A DNA stretch of 64,000 nt, from assembly GCA_900230115.1 (NCBI GenBank), contig LT907983.1, forward strand, positions 744,001 through 808,000. The letters are read 5' to 3'. A program made the position numbers and the translations under genes. Under the pieces are notes generated by a model that did not search any database, was not told the DNA's origin, and saw only the letters and a program-made list of their open reading frames with translations. Position 1 is the first letter of the stretch; each line of letters begins with the position of its first letter. Positions 8,157-16,933 of this stretch are shown here, piece by piece. This DNA comes from Spirosomataceae bacterium TFI 002. GTDB taxonomy: Bacteria > Bacteroidota > Bacteroidia > Cytophagales > Spirosomataceae.

Positions 8157-10538
8157 CTATTGTTTTTTGTCTTGATTAAACTTGTAATTGAAAGTCAAGT
8201 TTACTTGCCTCAATCTACCCTGAGATTCTCCATCGGTTACGAATCCAGACCCAAAGTTAGTGTATCTTGAAATCCTAGAATTGAAAATATCACTTACACT
8301 TAGATTTAGCCTACCTCCTCCTTTTAAAATCTCTTTACTAGCAGCTAAATCAGCATAAGCAATTGCTTTTCTACTTCCTTGAGCGGCAAGTCTAGGAGCG
8401 TCGTAATTTAATCTCAACTGAATATCTAATCCATTTTTTAAAGTAAACCTTGAGTTGTAACGAGTAAACCAAGTGGTGGTTTGAGCTTTATAATCTTCTT
8501 GAATATTTGATCCATCTATTTTGGCATTGAATACGTTCAAGTTCCAATCCATTTTCCACCACTTGTACGGTTTAAAATCAGCAGTAATATCTCCACCAAT
8601 CGCCTTTTCCGAATTCAAGTTTTCAGGTCTAGTAGTGGCAAACCCAACTTCGTTTAGTGTTCTTATTCTGTCGATTAGGCCTACGGTATTTCTGTAATAA
8701 ATCGCTGAACTTATGGATGCTTTTTCAAAGTATTTCAAATGTCCAAGTTCTACAACATCACTAAACTCAGGGTTAAGGTCAGGGTTACCACTAAAGAAGT
8801 TACGACTATCTCGGAAAGTCATAAAAGGACTTAAATCATTATATACAGGTCGCCTTACACGTTTACTGTAAGACAATTGCAGCGAGTTCTCTTTTCCTAA
8901 ATGGTATGACAAATGAGCACTAGGGAACAGATTCATGTAATTTCGTGGGTTTACCTCTTTGGTATCACGTAACTCTGTTTGAACATCTGTCCACTCCAAT
9001 CTTGCCCCTACTTGATACGAAACCTTGGTTCCTTCATTTCCTAATATCCCGTAAGCTGCATGGATGTTTTCATCGTAAACGAAATAGTTTACAAACTCTG
9101 GTAACGGAACAAAGGTACCATTCTCCTGTTCGTCCGTAACTTCGTAATCATTGACCATGTCTCTAAAACTGCTTCGAACTCCAGCCTCAAATTTTCCTTT
9201 TTTTGCAAAAGGTTGTGTATAATCAAGTTGGAAAAGATACTGTTTCTCAAACTCATCATTGATCGATTTCTGAACCGAAGGCCTTCGTAAAACAGTCTTA
9301 CCGTCAACACCAAAGAAGTTCTCAGTAAAGACCTGATCCGAATTTTCCCAATGATCTAAAAACCTAAATTGAGCCGAGAGTACATGTCCCTCTTTCTCAA
9401 AAGTTCTTTTGTAGTTCAATACATATTCGGAGATTGGTTCAATTTCGTCTTCTACTTGGCTTCTTGTACTTACAGCCGTAGGATTGGAAAGACTACCTAG
9501 AAAGTCTTCATAAACCAAATCGACTGTTCGCCCACCGTCACTTCTACTGAAAAGGTAAGAAGCGGTTAGGATACTATTTTCGTTAAAGAAATAATCTAAA
9601 CCTCCACGTATATTGTTATTCAGTCCAGTAACTGCACCTTCATCTCGCTGACGAAGAATGTATAGTTCTTCTCCCACAGTTCTATTCTGGAAAGTACTTG
9701 CCCAGCTTGGAGTGTTGGTAAACGACAATGCATAATTCACAAAAAAGTTAATCTTTTTTTGTCGGTAATTGATATTTGCGGCTAAGCCATAATTAGCCGG
9801 CAGTCCTAGAACCACTTCGTAAGAGCCATTGAATCCTGTTTTTCTATCTTTTTTGAGAATGATATTAATGATTCCAGCCATTCCCTCGGCTTCATATCTT
9901 GCAGATGGATTCGTGATTACTTCCACCCTATCTATCATACTTGCTTGCAATTGCTTAAGTCCTGCACCACCCTTAAAACTCACAAGTCCAGAGGGTTGAC
10001 CATCAATCAAAATCCTAACGTTTCCACTTCCTCTTAATTTGACAGCTCCATCTGGGTCAACCGTAACGGATGGAATATTTACAAGGATATCTGCTGCATT
10101 ACCTCCCAAACTAGAGAGGTCTTTCCCTACATTAAAAACTCTTTTATCCAACGTAAATTCCATTTGGCTTTTTTCTGCTGTGACAGTAACCTCATCAAGT
10201 GAATTGCTGCCAAGATTCATTTTGAGTTCACCTACCGAAAACCTTTTGGCATCTTTGGCAACGCGATAAACTTCTGTTTTGATAGTCTGGTAACCAATAT
10301 AATCAACCTCCAAATAAAACTCCAATGAAGGTATTTCTATACTGAACTCACCAAGCTCATTGCTTAGGTTTCCGTTCAATAGTTTGTCTTCTAAATCAAA
10401 AATTCTAATGGTAGAGAATGACAAGGGCTTGTTGCTCTCTTGTTCCATCACTTTCCCTGTTACAAGAAGTTTTTGTGCTGAAACGGAGAGAGTCAAGAAA
10501 ACAAATAAGGATAATAGACTGAGTTTAATGTTATTCAT
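8157..10538 (-). CDS. TonB-dependent receptor, outer-membrane beta-barrel family
   Basis: An outer-membrane receptor of 793 residues from the Met at 10538, which begins a clear signal peptide (MNNIKLSLLSLFVFLTLSVSAQ). An in-frame Met 30 codons earlier adds an implausible extension. After the signal comes a carboxypeptidase-regulatory-like domain (about 25-105), then a plug (LGSNSLDEVTVTAEKSQMEF to GMAGIINIILKKDRK) and a barrel ending in LTFNYKF, with its last strand near the C-terminus. This architecture (CarboxypepD_reg, plug, outer membrane beta-barrel) is a Bacteroidota-specific TonB receptor class distinct from SusC. The gene is followed after 3 bp by a TSUP permease. Substrate is unknown; no SusD partner is present. 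Confidence 0.88.
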   Translation of the reverse strand: MNNIKLSLLSLFVFLTLSVSAQKLLVTGKVMEQESNKPLSFSTIRIFDLEDKLLNGNLSNELGEFSIEIPSLEFYLEVDYIGYQTIKTEVYRVAKDAKRFSVGELKMNLGSNSLDEVTVTAEKSQMEFTLDKRVFNVGKDLSSLGGNAADILVNIPSVTVDPDGAVKLRGSGNVRILIDGQPSGLVSFKGGAGLKQLQASMIDRVEVITNPSARYEAEGMAGIINIILKKDRKTGFNGSYEVVLGLPANYGLAANINYRQKKINFFVNYALSFTNTPSWASTFQNRTVGEELYILRQRDEGAVTGLNNNIRGGLDYFFNENSILTASYLFSRSDGGRTVDLVYEDFLGSLSNPTAVSTRSQVEDEIEPISEYVLNYKRTFEKEGHVLSAQFRFLDHWENSDQVFTENFFGVDGKTVLRRPSVQKSINDEFEKQYLFQLDYTQPFAKKGKFEAGVRSSFRDMVNDYEVTDEQENGTFVPLPEFVNYFVYDENIHAAYGILGNEGTKVSYQVGARLEWTDVQTELRDTKEVNPRNYMNLFPSAHLSYHLGKENSLQLSYSKRVRRPVYNDLSPFMTFRDSRNFFSGNPDLNPEFSDVVELGHLKYFEKASISSAIYYRNTVGLIDRIRTLNEVGFATTRPENLNSEKAIGGDITADFKPYKWWKMDWNLNVFNAKIDGSNIQEDYKAQTTTWFTRYNSRFTLKNGLDIQLRLNYDAPRLAAQGSRKAIAYADLAASKEILKGGGRLNLSVSDIFNSRISRYTNFGSGFVTDGESQGRLRQVNLTFNYKFNQDKKQ

Positions 10539-10664
10539 ATAGGGGAAAAAAATCATACAAATGAAAAAAGAAATAGGTACAATCCTCAACCGATTTCTAA
10601 AAAGAATGCTAAACTTTAGAAAATTCATCTAATTTAGCTTTTAAAATACCATAAACCCTAACCA

Positions 10665-11996
10665 ATGCTTATTGTACTACTGCTACTTAGTGTTATCATA
10701 ATCGTACTGCTAACAACTAAACTAGATGTCCATCCTTTCTTGGCATTGCTTGCTGCAGCCTTATTTTTCGCACTTGCAAGTGAAATGGACTTAGAAACAA
10801 TTGTAGATTCTGTTAACACTGGCTTTGGCGTAACATTAGGTAAAATTGGCTTGGTAATTATTCTCGGTGTTATCATTGGGAAGTTTCTCGAAAACACCGG
10901 TGCAGCCTACAAGCTTGCCAATGTTGTACTCAAGATTATTGGAGAAAAAAATGTCCATGCAGCCATGGGGATTATAGGTTATATCGTTTCTATTCCTGTT
11001 TTCGCAGATAGTGGTTTCATAATTTTAAACCCATTAAATAAAAGCCTTTCCAAAAAAGCAAAGGTGTCACTCGCAGGAACTGCTGTTGCACTTATCCTAG
11101 GACTTATGCTTACTCATGTAATGGTTCCTCCTACGCCAGGACCAATTGCTGCGGCTGGTATTCTAAAAGCTGATATTGGTCTAGTAATGCTTGTAGGTCT
11201 TGTTGTGAGTGCACTCAGCCTTGTTGTTGCCATTATATATGCTCAAAAATATGTTTCCAAAACTTGGATTGACCCAAATCCAGAATTAAGCCAAGAACAG
11301 GTTGACGAAAAAGTAAAAAACTCACCTTCTGCATTTAAATCTTTCTTACCAATACTTGTTCCCATTGTACTCATCATCGGTAAATCGATAGTAGAATATA
11401 ATGCAGGTGAAGGTTCAAAATCATCTTTTGAGCAAATAATTGGATTTATTGGCTCTCCTACAATTGCCTTATTAATAGGAGCTTTATTGGCATTTCTTTT
11501 GCCCAAAAAGTTCGAAAGAAAAATGCTGAGTACTACCGGCTGGGTGGGCGAAGCTTTACTAGAATCAAGCAACATACTTTTGATTACAGGTGCTGGTGGA
11601 ATCTTTGGAACAATTTTACAAAAATCAGACATTGCGGATAGCTTAACAAGCATGCTTTCTGGTGCAAATCTTGGAATTTGGCTGCCATTTATACTTACTG
11701 CAGCCATCAAGTCTGCTCAAGGTTCTTCCACCGTAGCTTTGATCACCGCAGCATCCATTATGGCTCCACTTTTACACACTATGGGTTTTGAAACCGAGAT
11801 GCAAAAAGCCCTTATGGTTGTTGCTATTGGTGCTGGAGCCGCAGTAGTCCCTCACGTAAATGATAGTGGTTTCTGGGTGGTAACTCAACTTACTGGGATG
11901 GATATAAATACGGGACTTAGACTTTATACCAAAGGAGCATTCATTTGTGGTACTTTCGCTGCATTTGTGGTTTATATTTGGTCTTTGTTTGTATAA
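10665..11996 (+). CDS. GntP family permease (gluconate:H+ symporter type)
   Basis: A 443-residue inner-membrane permease of the GntP family with about 12 hydrophobic segments. Diagnostic stretches are VHPFLALLAAALFFALASEM near the N-terminus, MVPPTPGPIAAAGIL in the middle and IKSAQGSSTVALITAASIMAP plus PHVNDSGFWVVTQL toward the C-terminus. Known members transport gluconate, idonate, fructuronate, D-serine or glycerate, so a sugar acid or hydroxy acid is the likely cargo. No gluconate kinase or dehydratase gene is adjacent. The gene is divergent from the TonB receptor gene, with about 125 bp between the two starts, and is followed by a 271-bp gap before the sulfatase gene in which nothing further was recognised. 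Confidence 0.93.
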   Translation: MLIVLLLLSVIIIVLLTTKLDVHPFLALLAAALFFALASEMDLETIVDSVNTGFGVTLGKIGLVIILGVIIGKFLENTGAAYKLANVVLKIIGEKNVHAAMGIIGYIVSIPVFADSGFIILNPLNKSLSKKAKVSLAGTAVALILGLMLTHVMVPPTPGPIAAAGILKADIGLVMLVGLVVSALSLVVAIIYAQKYVSKTWIDPNPELSQEQVDEKVKNSPSAFKSFLPILVPIVLIIGKSIVEYNAGEGSKSSFEQIIGFIGSPTIALLIGALLAFLLPKKFERKMLSTTGWVGEALLESSNILLITGAGGIFGTILQKSDIADSLTSMLSGANLGIWLPFILTAAIKSAQGSSTVALITAASIMAPLLHTMGFETEMQKALMVVAIGAGAAVVPHVNDSGFWVVTQLTGMDINTGLRLYTKGAFICGTFAAFVVYIWSLFV

Positions 11997-12267
11997 AATT
12001 CAGCAACTAGGACACCAAGGCTCAAAGTTTTGTTTTTATATTCTCTCTATAAAAAGCTATTGTTTTAGCAGATAGAACACAGATCATACTGTTCTCTTTT
12101 GCGAAAACTGATTCAGACTGATTTTTTACATTTCATTGAAAATACAATCAGTTCAATTAACGGTGCTTGCACTGGTCAAATCCGTGTTCCAAAAACGACG
12201 ATTAAGTAAAGCGTATAGATCATTTCTGAAATTCATTGTAAATTGGAACCTTATTCAACCCTTACAA

Positions 12268-13884
12268 ATGAAAAAACTTCTAACAATTCTACCTTTGACC
12301 TTACTCTGTTTTTCAAGTTGCACCAAGACTGCAAGCAAAACAGAAATCAAACAACCCAATATTATTTGGATTTCCGCTGAGGACCTTAGTCCAATTATGG
12401 CATGCTATGGAGACTCCACAGTATCAACACCCAATCTAGATCGACTAGCCAAAGAAGGAATCGTCTACAATCATGCATACACCACTGCAGGTGTATGTTC
12501 TCCAGCGAGAAATGCCATTATCACTGGTATGTACCAAATTTCGACAGGCGGGCACAACATGCGAACTATGGGTAATACATACCCTGAACAAACTGGCTTG
12601 CCAAAATCTTACAGCTCTGTACCGCCTCCTTCTGTAAGGTGCTTTCCAGAATACTTAAGAAAGGAAGGTTATTTCACAGGTAATTTTCATAAAACAGATT
12701 ACCAATTTGAAGCTCCTGCTACTGTTTGGGACGAAATAGGAAAAGAAAGAACCTCATATACTTGGCCTACAGATAAGCCATTTTTTACGGTTTTCAACTA
12801 TACAACAACTCACGAAAGCCAATTATGGAAAAGAGCTGATCACGAAAAGCGTGCAGACCCAGCCAAAGTAAAGCTACCCCCATATTATCCTGATACCGAA
12901 ACTGCTAGAAATGTTGTTGCGAGACAATACAGCAACATGTCAGAACTCGATGATGAAATTGGTCAATTACTAGCAAGCCTAGAATCTCAAAATTTGCTGG
13001 AAAATACCATTATTTTCTTTTGGGGAGATCATGGAGACGGTATTCCGTTTTATAAAAGAGAAGTTTATAAACGAGGGCTACACATTCCTTTGATCATACG
13101 TATGCCTGATGGCGAAAACGCAGGAACTTATAACGACGACTTTATTAGTGCCATTGATTTTGGACCTACTGTGTTATCTTTAGCAGGTATCCCCACTCCA
13201 AAAAACATGCATGGCCAGGCATTTCTTGGCGAGTATAAAGCGAAAAAAAATAGAGACTATATTTTCGGTGCAAGAGATAGGTTGGACAGTGAATATGATA
13301 GAGTACGAACTGTCTTAGACAAGAAGTATCAATATGTCAGAAACTTTTACCCAGAGCGTCCACTTTATATGAATGTTGCTTATCGTAAGCAAATTCCGCT
13401 GATGGTTGAACTCCTTGAAATGAAAGATAAAGGTCAACTGAACAAGGATCAAATGTTCTGGTTTCAACCTACAAAGGCACCCGAAGAGCTTTATGACTTA
13501 GAAGCCGATCCTTATCAACTTAATAACCTCATCAATGATCCAAGCTTAGTAGCTAAACGAAAAGAACTCACCGAAGCAATGGATAACTGGCTGGCATCTA
13601 TTGAAGATTATGGTGCAATTCCCGAAAAAGAACTAGTAGCAAAATGGTGGAACGGTAAAGATCATCCTCCCCTTACCGAAGAAGCAAAAGTGGAGATAAT
13701 TGGCGAGAAAGCAACAATATCGTGCCCTACCGAAGGTGCTTCTATTGGATACAAATTCAAGAGTAATACTACTTGGAATGTATACAATGACAAGGCTATT
13801 GAGTTAAAAGGAGATAGCTTAATGGTACTTACTCATAGAATTGGATACGAGCCATCAATCAAAACAATTTCTTTAAAAAAATGA
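12268..13884 (+). CDS. Type I sulfatase, lipoprotein
   Basis: A 538-residue arylsulfatase-fold enzyme that hydrolyses sulfate esters or sulfamates of glycans in the periplasm. The start at 12268 gives a lipoprotein signal (TLLCFSSC, Cys at 18); an in-frame Met 44 codons upstream would bury it. The formylglycine signature C77-S-P-A-R81 in TTAGVCSPARNAIITG is intact, and the second metal site appears as FFWGDHGDG with the following RGLHIPLIIRMP. The usual N-terminal Asp-Asp metal pair reads Glu-Asp (ISAEDLSP). This pattern recalls the heparan-N-sulfatase-like subgroup, but subfamily assignment is tentative. The stop overlaps the start of the class D beta-lactamase-like gene (ATGA), so the two are translationally coupled. 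Confidence 0.9.
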   Translation: MKKLLTILPLTLLCFSSCTKTASKTEIKQPNIIWISAEDLSPIMACYGDSTVSTPNLDRLAKEGIVYNHAYTTAGVCSPARNAIITGMYQISTGGHNMRTMGNTYPEQTGLPKSYSSVPPPSVRCFPEYLRKEGYFTGNFHKTDYQFEAPATVWDEIGKERTSYTWPTDKPFFTVFNYTTTHESQLWKRADHEKRADPAKVKLPPYYPDTETARNVVARQYSNMSELDDEIGQLLASLESQNLLENTIIFFWGDHGDGIPFYKREVYKRGLHIPLIIRMPDGENAGTYNDDFISAIDFGPTVLSLAGIPTPKNMHGQAFLGEYKAKKNRDYIFGARDRLDSEYDRVRTVLDKKYQYVRNFYPERPLYMNVAYRKQIPLMVELLEMKDKGQLNKDQMFWFQPTKAPEELYDLEADPYQLNNLINDPSLVAKRKELTEAMDNWLASIEDYGAIPEKELVAKWWNGKDHPPLTEEAKVEIIGEKATISCPTEGASIGYKFKSNTTWNVYNDKAIELKGDSLMVLTHRIGYEPSIKTISLKK

Positions 13885-14708
13885 GGAAATTTTTAATACT
13901 TATAGGTTTAGTAATTTTCACAGTTTCGTGTACTTCAACAAGCGAAAAAAGTGTAGAAGAGGATCGTGTGGTATCGGAAGAGAAGTCGCTTTCAATACAG
14001 GCGATACTAGACTCAAACAAGTTAAACGGAAGTGTCCTTATACTTGATGACAGTCTTCATAAATTCTACTCCAATAATTTCGAATGGTCTAAAAAAAGTC
14101 AATTGCCTGCTTCTACATTTAAGATCCCCAATTCGATCATTGGTCTCGAATCTGGAGTTGTAAACGACAGTACAATATTCAAGTGGGATGGGGAAAAACG
14201 TTTCCTAAAGTCTTGGGAAGAAGACCTCAACTTAGCTCAGGCTTTTAAGCGATCTTGTGTTCCTTGTTATCAAGAAGTTGCAAGGGGAGTTGGTGTAGAT
14301 AATATGAAGGAATGGCTTAACAAAATTGGCTATACTGGTATGGTTGTTACTCCGGATAGCATTGATACTTTTTGGCTAACTGGAAATTCTCGTATTAGCC
14401 CTTTAGAGCAAATACATTTTTTGAGAAAACTGGACAAGAAGCAACTTCCAATTTCTTCAAAAACCTATGCCAAAATGCGTGACATAATGCTCTTAGAAAC
14501 AGGCCTAAACTACGAGTTGAGAGCAAAAACTGGTTGGTCGCAAGATGGGAAAGAAAATGGCTGGTTTGTAGGCTATTTAGAAATAGAAGGCAAAACCTAC
14601 TATTTCGCTACGAATGTAGAACCAAAGGCGGATTTTGACATGAGCAACTTTGGAAAAATAAGAAGCATTGTAACTAAAGAATCCCTAAGTGTTTTAGGGA
14701 TTCTTTAG
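13881..14708 (+). CDS. Class D (OXA-type) beta-lactamase-like lipoprotein
   Basis: A 275-residue serine beta-lactamase/penicillin-binding-like protein with a lipobox (TVSC, Cys17). Class D landmarks are present in order: S78-T-F-K81 (nucleophile Ser and the Lys that is carbamylated in OXA enzymes), S125-C-V127 (the SxV motif), FWL at 164-166 inside DTFWLTGNSRISPLEQ, and K216-T-G218. The usual YGN box is not obvious; the corresponding stretch reads KIGYTGM. In known enzymes this fold opens beta-lactams, so low-level hydrolysis is plausible; a cell-wall-related role is an alternative. Unusually, its ATG overlaps the stop of a sulfatase gene by four bases. A terminator overlaps its 3' end. No BlaI operator lies upstream. 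Confidence 0.85.
   Translation: MRKFLILIGLVIFTVSCTSTSEKSVEEDRVVSEEKSLSIQAILDSNKLNGSVLILDDSLHKFYSNNFEWSKKSQLPASTFKIPNSIIGLESGVVNDSTIFKWDGEKRFLKSWEEDLNLAQAFKRSCVPCYQEVARGVGVDNMKEWLNKIGYTGMVVTPDSIDTFWLTGNSRISPLEQIHFLRKLDKKQLPISSKTYAKMRDIMLLETGLNYELRAKTGWSQDGKENGWFVGYLEIEGKTYYFATNVEPKADFDMSNFGKIRSIVTKESLSVLGIL
14676..14706. terminator. Bidirectional terminator between convergent genes
   Basis: A perfect 13-bp inverted repeat, AAAGAATCCCTAA (14676-14688) and TTAGGGATTCTTT (14694-14706), with a 5-nt loop. It is embedded in the last codons of the beta-lactamase-like gene and lies just past the stop of the prolyl oligopeptidase gene, so it can serve both strands. Confidence 0.75.
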
Positions 14709-14716
14709 TCTACGTT

Positions 14717-16807
14717 TTATTTCAATGTCTTAATCCCCATGTTCCAGAAGATAAAGCCATAGATATCTGCATATAGCTCAATGTTCTTTTTGGTATTACT
14801 AGCTCCGTGACCTGAGTTTGTATCAATTCTTATCAATAGCGGATTCTTAGTGCTGGCTGCAGCCTTTTCTTGTAAAGTTGCCGCATATTTAAAGGAGTGT
14901 GCAGGCACAACACGGTCGTCATGATCAGCTGTAGTTACCAATGTTGCAGGATAATTAACCCCAGACTTGATATTGTGAAGTGGTGAATATGCATACTGTG
15001 CAGCAAACTCATCTGCATTATCGCTTGTACCATAATCTGCAATCCAATTCCAGCCAATAGTAAACTTCTGAAAACGCAACATATCCATAACGCCAACTTG
15101 CGGGATCGCCACTTTTGCTAAATCTGGTCTTTGGTTAATCACCGCACCTACAAGTAAACCGCCATTGCTTCCACCGCGTAAAGCAAGATGCTCTGAGTCG
15201 CAAAAGTTCTCTCTCTTCAGGTATTCTCCAGCCGCGATAAAGTCATCGAAAACATTCTGTTTTTTCAACTTCATACCTTGCTGATGCCACTCTTCTCCAT
15301 ATTCTCCGCCACCACGTAAATTAGCCTGTGCATAAACACCGCCTTGCTCCAAAAATGGAATCAATAGTGGATTAAAGCTTGGGTTCAGCGTAATATTAAA
15401 TCCACCATAGCCATATAGTAAAGTAGGATTCTTTCCATTTTTCTTAAGCCCTTTTTTGTAAGTGATAAACATTGGAACTTTTGTTCCGTCTTTACTCACA
15501 TAAAAAACTTGATCAGTTTCAAAATCTGTTGCTTTGAAAGCTACTTCTGGCTTTCTGAATTCTGTGCTTGTGCCACTAGCAATGTCATATTTGTAAATAG
15601 TAGGAGGAAAAGTAAAAGATGTAAATGTGTAAAATACAAACTCATCATCCATATTTCCACCAAAACCTCCAACAGTGCCTAGTGCAGGCATTTCTACCAC
15701 ATTTTCAAGTCTTCCATCCAGGCTATGTACATATACAACTGTCGCAACATCTTTTAAATAAGTAACAAAGAGCTTACCTCCTGCTACACTTGCACTTTGC
15801 AATGGCTCTTCTTTTTCAGAAACATAATCCGACCAATTACCATTTCTAAAAGAAACCAACTTCTCATTTGGAGCATCTTGTGTAGTCCTTATGATAAATA
15901 CGTCCTCTAGGTTTTCAACAACGCTATATGAAAAGTCCGTAATCTCTGTGATAATGGGCGAAAAGTTAAAATCACCTCTCTTTCTGTAATACAAGGCATT
16001 TCCATCTTTTCCGCTTCCTCTATCACTTATGTACAAAAAGGCATATTCTTCGTCCTCAGTAGTACTAACTGTGTTGAATCTCTGTGGATTTTTATTGTCT
16101 TCAAAAATAGGGTCATCATTCTCTTGGCTAGTATTCAATTTATGAAACCATACTTGGTGATTCTCATTTTTTGCAGCCAAAGCACTACCATCTGGTTTTG
16201 GGTAGCGACTATAATAAAAACCGTCTCCTTGCCATGCAATTCCTGAAACTTTTACCCATTCTAGTTTATCAGCAAGAGTCTTTTTGCTATCCAAATCCAT
16301 GATATAAATTGTTTGCCAATCTGATCCTCCTTCCGACAAAGCGTATGCAGCATGTTTCCCGTCTTTTGAAACTCGAAATTGGGTTAATCTCGTTGTACCA
16401 TCTGGAGACAATTTATTTGGATCAATTACAACTTCGGGAGTTCCATTGAGTCCTTTTTGACGGTAAAGTACTGATTGGTTTTGAAGACCGTCATTTTTTG
16501 AGAAATAAAACCACTCTCCTTTTCTACTTGGAGATGAATATTTAGGGTAATTATAAACCTCCTCTAGTCTTTGCTCCAGCTTACTTTTGAAAGGAATTTG
16601 TGACAAATATTGATCAGTAACTTTGTTTTGAGCTATTACCCACGCTCCAGTTTCTTCGCTTCTATCGTCTTCGAGCCAACGATAGGGGTCTGGCACTTTG
16701 GTACCATGATAATCATCAACTTGGTCAACTTTCTTTGTATCTGGATATTTTAATTGTGCTATGCTCAATACGGGAATCATAAATAGAAGTGCAATATATT
16801 TTTTCAT
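14717..16807 (-). CDS. Prolyl oligopeptidase (family S9A), exported
   Basis: A 696-residue serine peptidase that cleaves short peptides after proline. The signal peptide (MKKYIALLFMIPVLSIAQ) indicates a periplasmic enzyme. Residues about 20-420 form the seven-bladed propeller domain beginning with KYPDTKKVDQVDDYHGTKVPDPYRWLED, the classic S9A opening. The C-terminal hydrolase domain carries Ser547 in LRGGSNGGLLVGA, the Asp near 630 in TTADHDDRVVPAHS and His667 in SGHGA, a complete triad. Length matches the family (about 700). The gene is convergent with the beta-lactamase-like gene and divergent from the GH20 gene, so it is monocistronic. Confidence 0.95.
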   Translation of the reverse strand: MKKYIALLFMIPVLSIAQLKYPDTKKVDQVDDYHGTKVPDPYRWLEDDRSEETGAWVIAQNKVTDQYLSQIPFKSKLEQRLEEVYNYPKYSSPSRKGEWFYFSKNDGLQNQSVLYRQKGLNGTPEVVIDPNKLSPDGTTRLTQFRVSKDGKHAAYALSEGGSDWQTIYIMDLDSKKTLADKLEWVKVSGIAWQGDGFYYSRYPKPDGSALAAKNENHQVWFHKLNTSQENDDPIFEDNKNPQRFNTVSTTEDEEYAFLYISDRGSGKDGNALYYRKRGDFNFSPIITEITDFSYSVVENLEDVFIIRTTQDAPNEKLVSFRNGNWSDYVSEKEEPLQSASVAGGKLFVTYLKDVATVVYVHSLDGRLENVVEMPALGTVGGFGGNMDDEFVFYTFTSFTFPPTIYKYDIASGTSTEFRKPEVAFKATDFETDQVFYVSKDGTKVPMFITYKKGLKKNGKNPTLLYGYGGFNITLNPSFNPLLIPFLEQGGVYAQANLRGGGEYGEEWHQQGMKLKKQNVFDDFIAAGEYLKRENFCDSEHLALRGGSNGGLLVGAVINQRPDLAKVAIPQVGVMDMLRFQKFTIGWNWIADYGTSDNADEFAAQYAYSPLHNIKSGVNYPATLVTTADHDDRVVPAHSFKYAATLQEKAAASTKNPLLIRIDTNSGHGASNTKKNIELYADIYGFIFWNMGIKTLK

Positions 16808-16933
16808 TTGATAATGGATTTAAACAGAATAACTCTTTTTTGATCAAAATGCCTCGCAAATAAGCAAATTATTGAATTGTCTACACATGGTGAGTTAGCT
16901 TTTATTATATTTATAAAATTTTTTAATAAATCA

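Noticed and set aside
12000-12267. BlaI-type operator upstream of the sulfatase/beta-lactamase pair
   Set aside because: No TACGAA-N4-TTCGTA motif or close variant was found in the gap.
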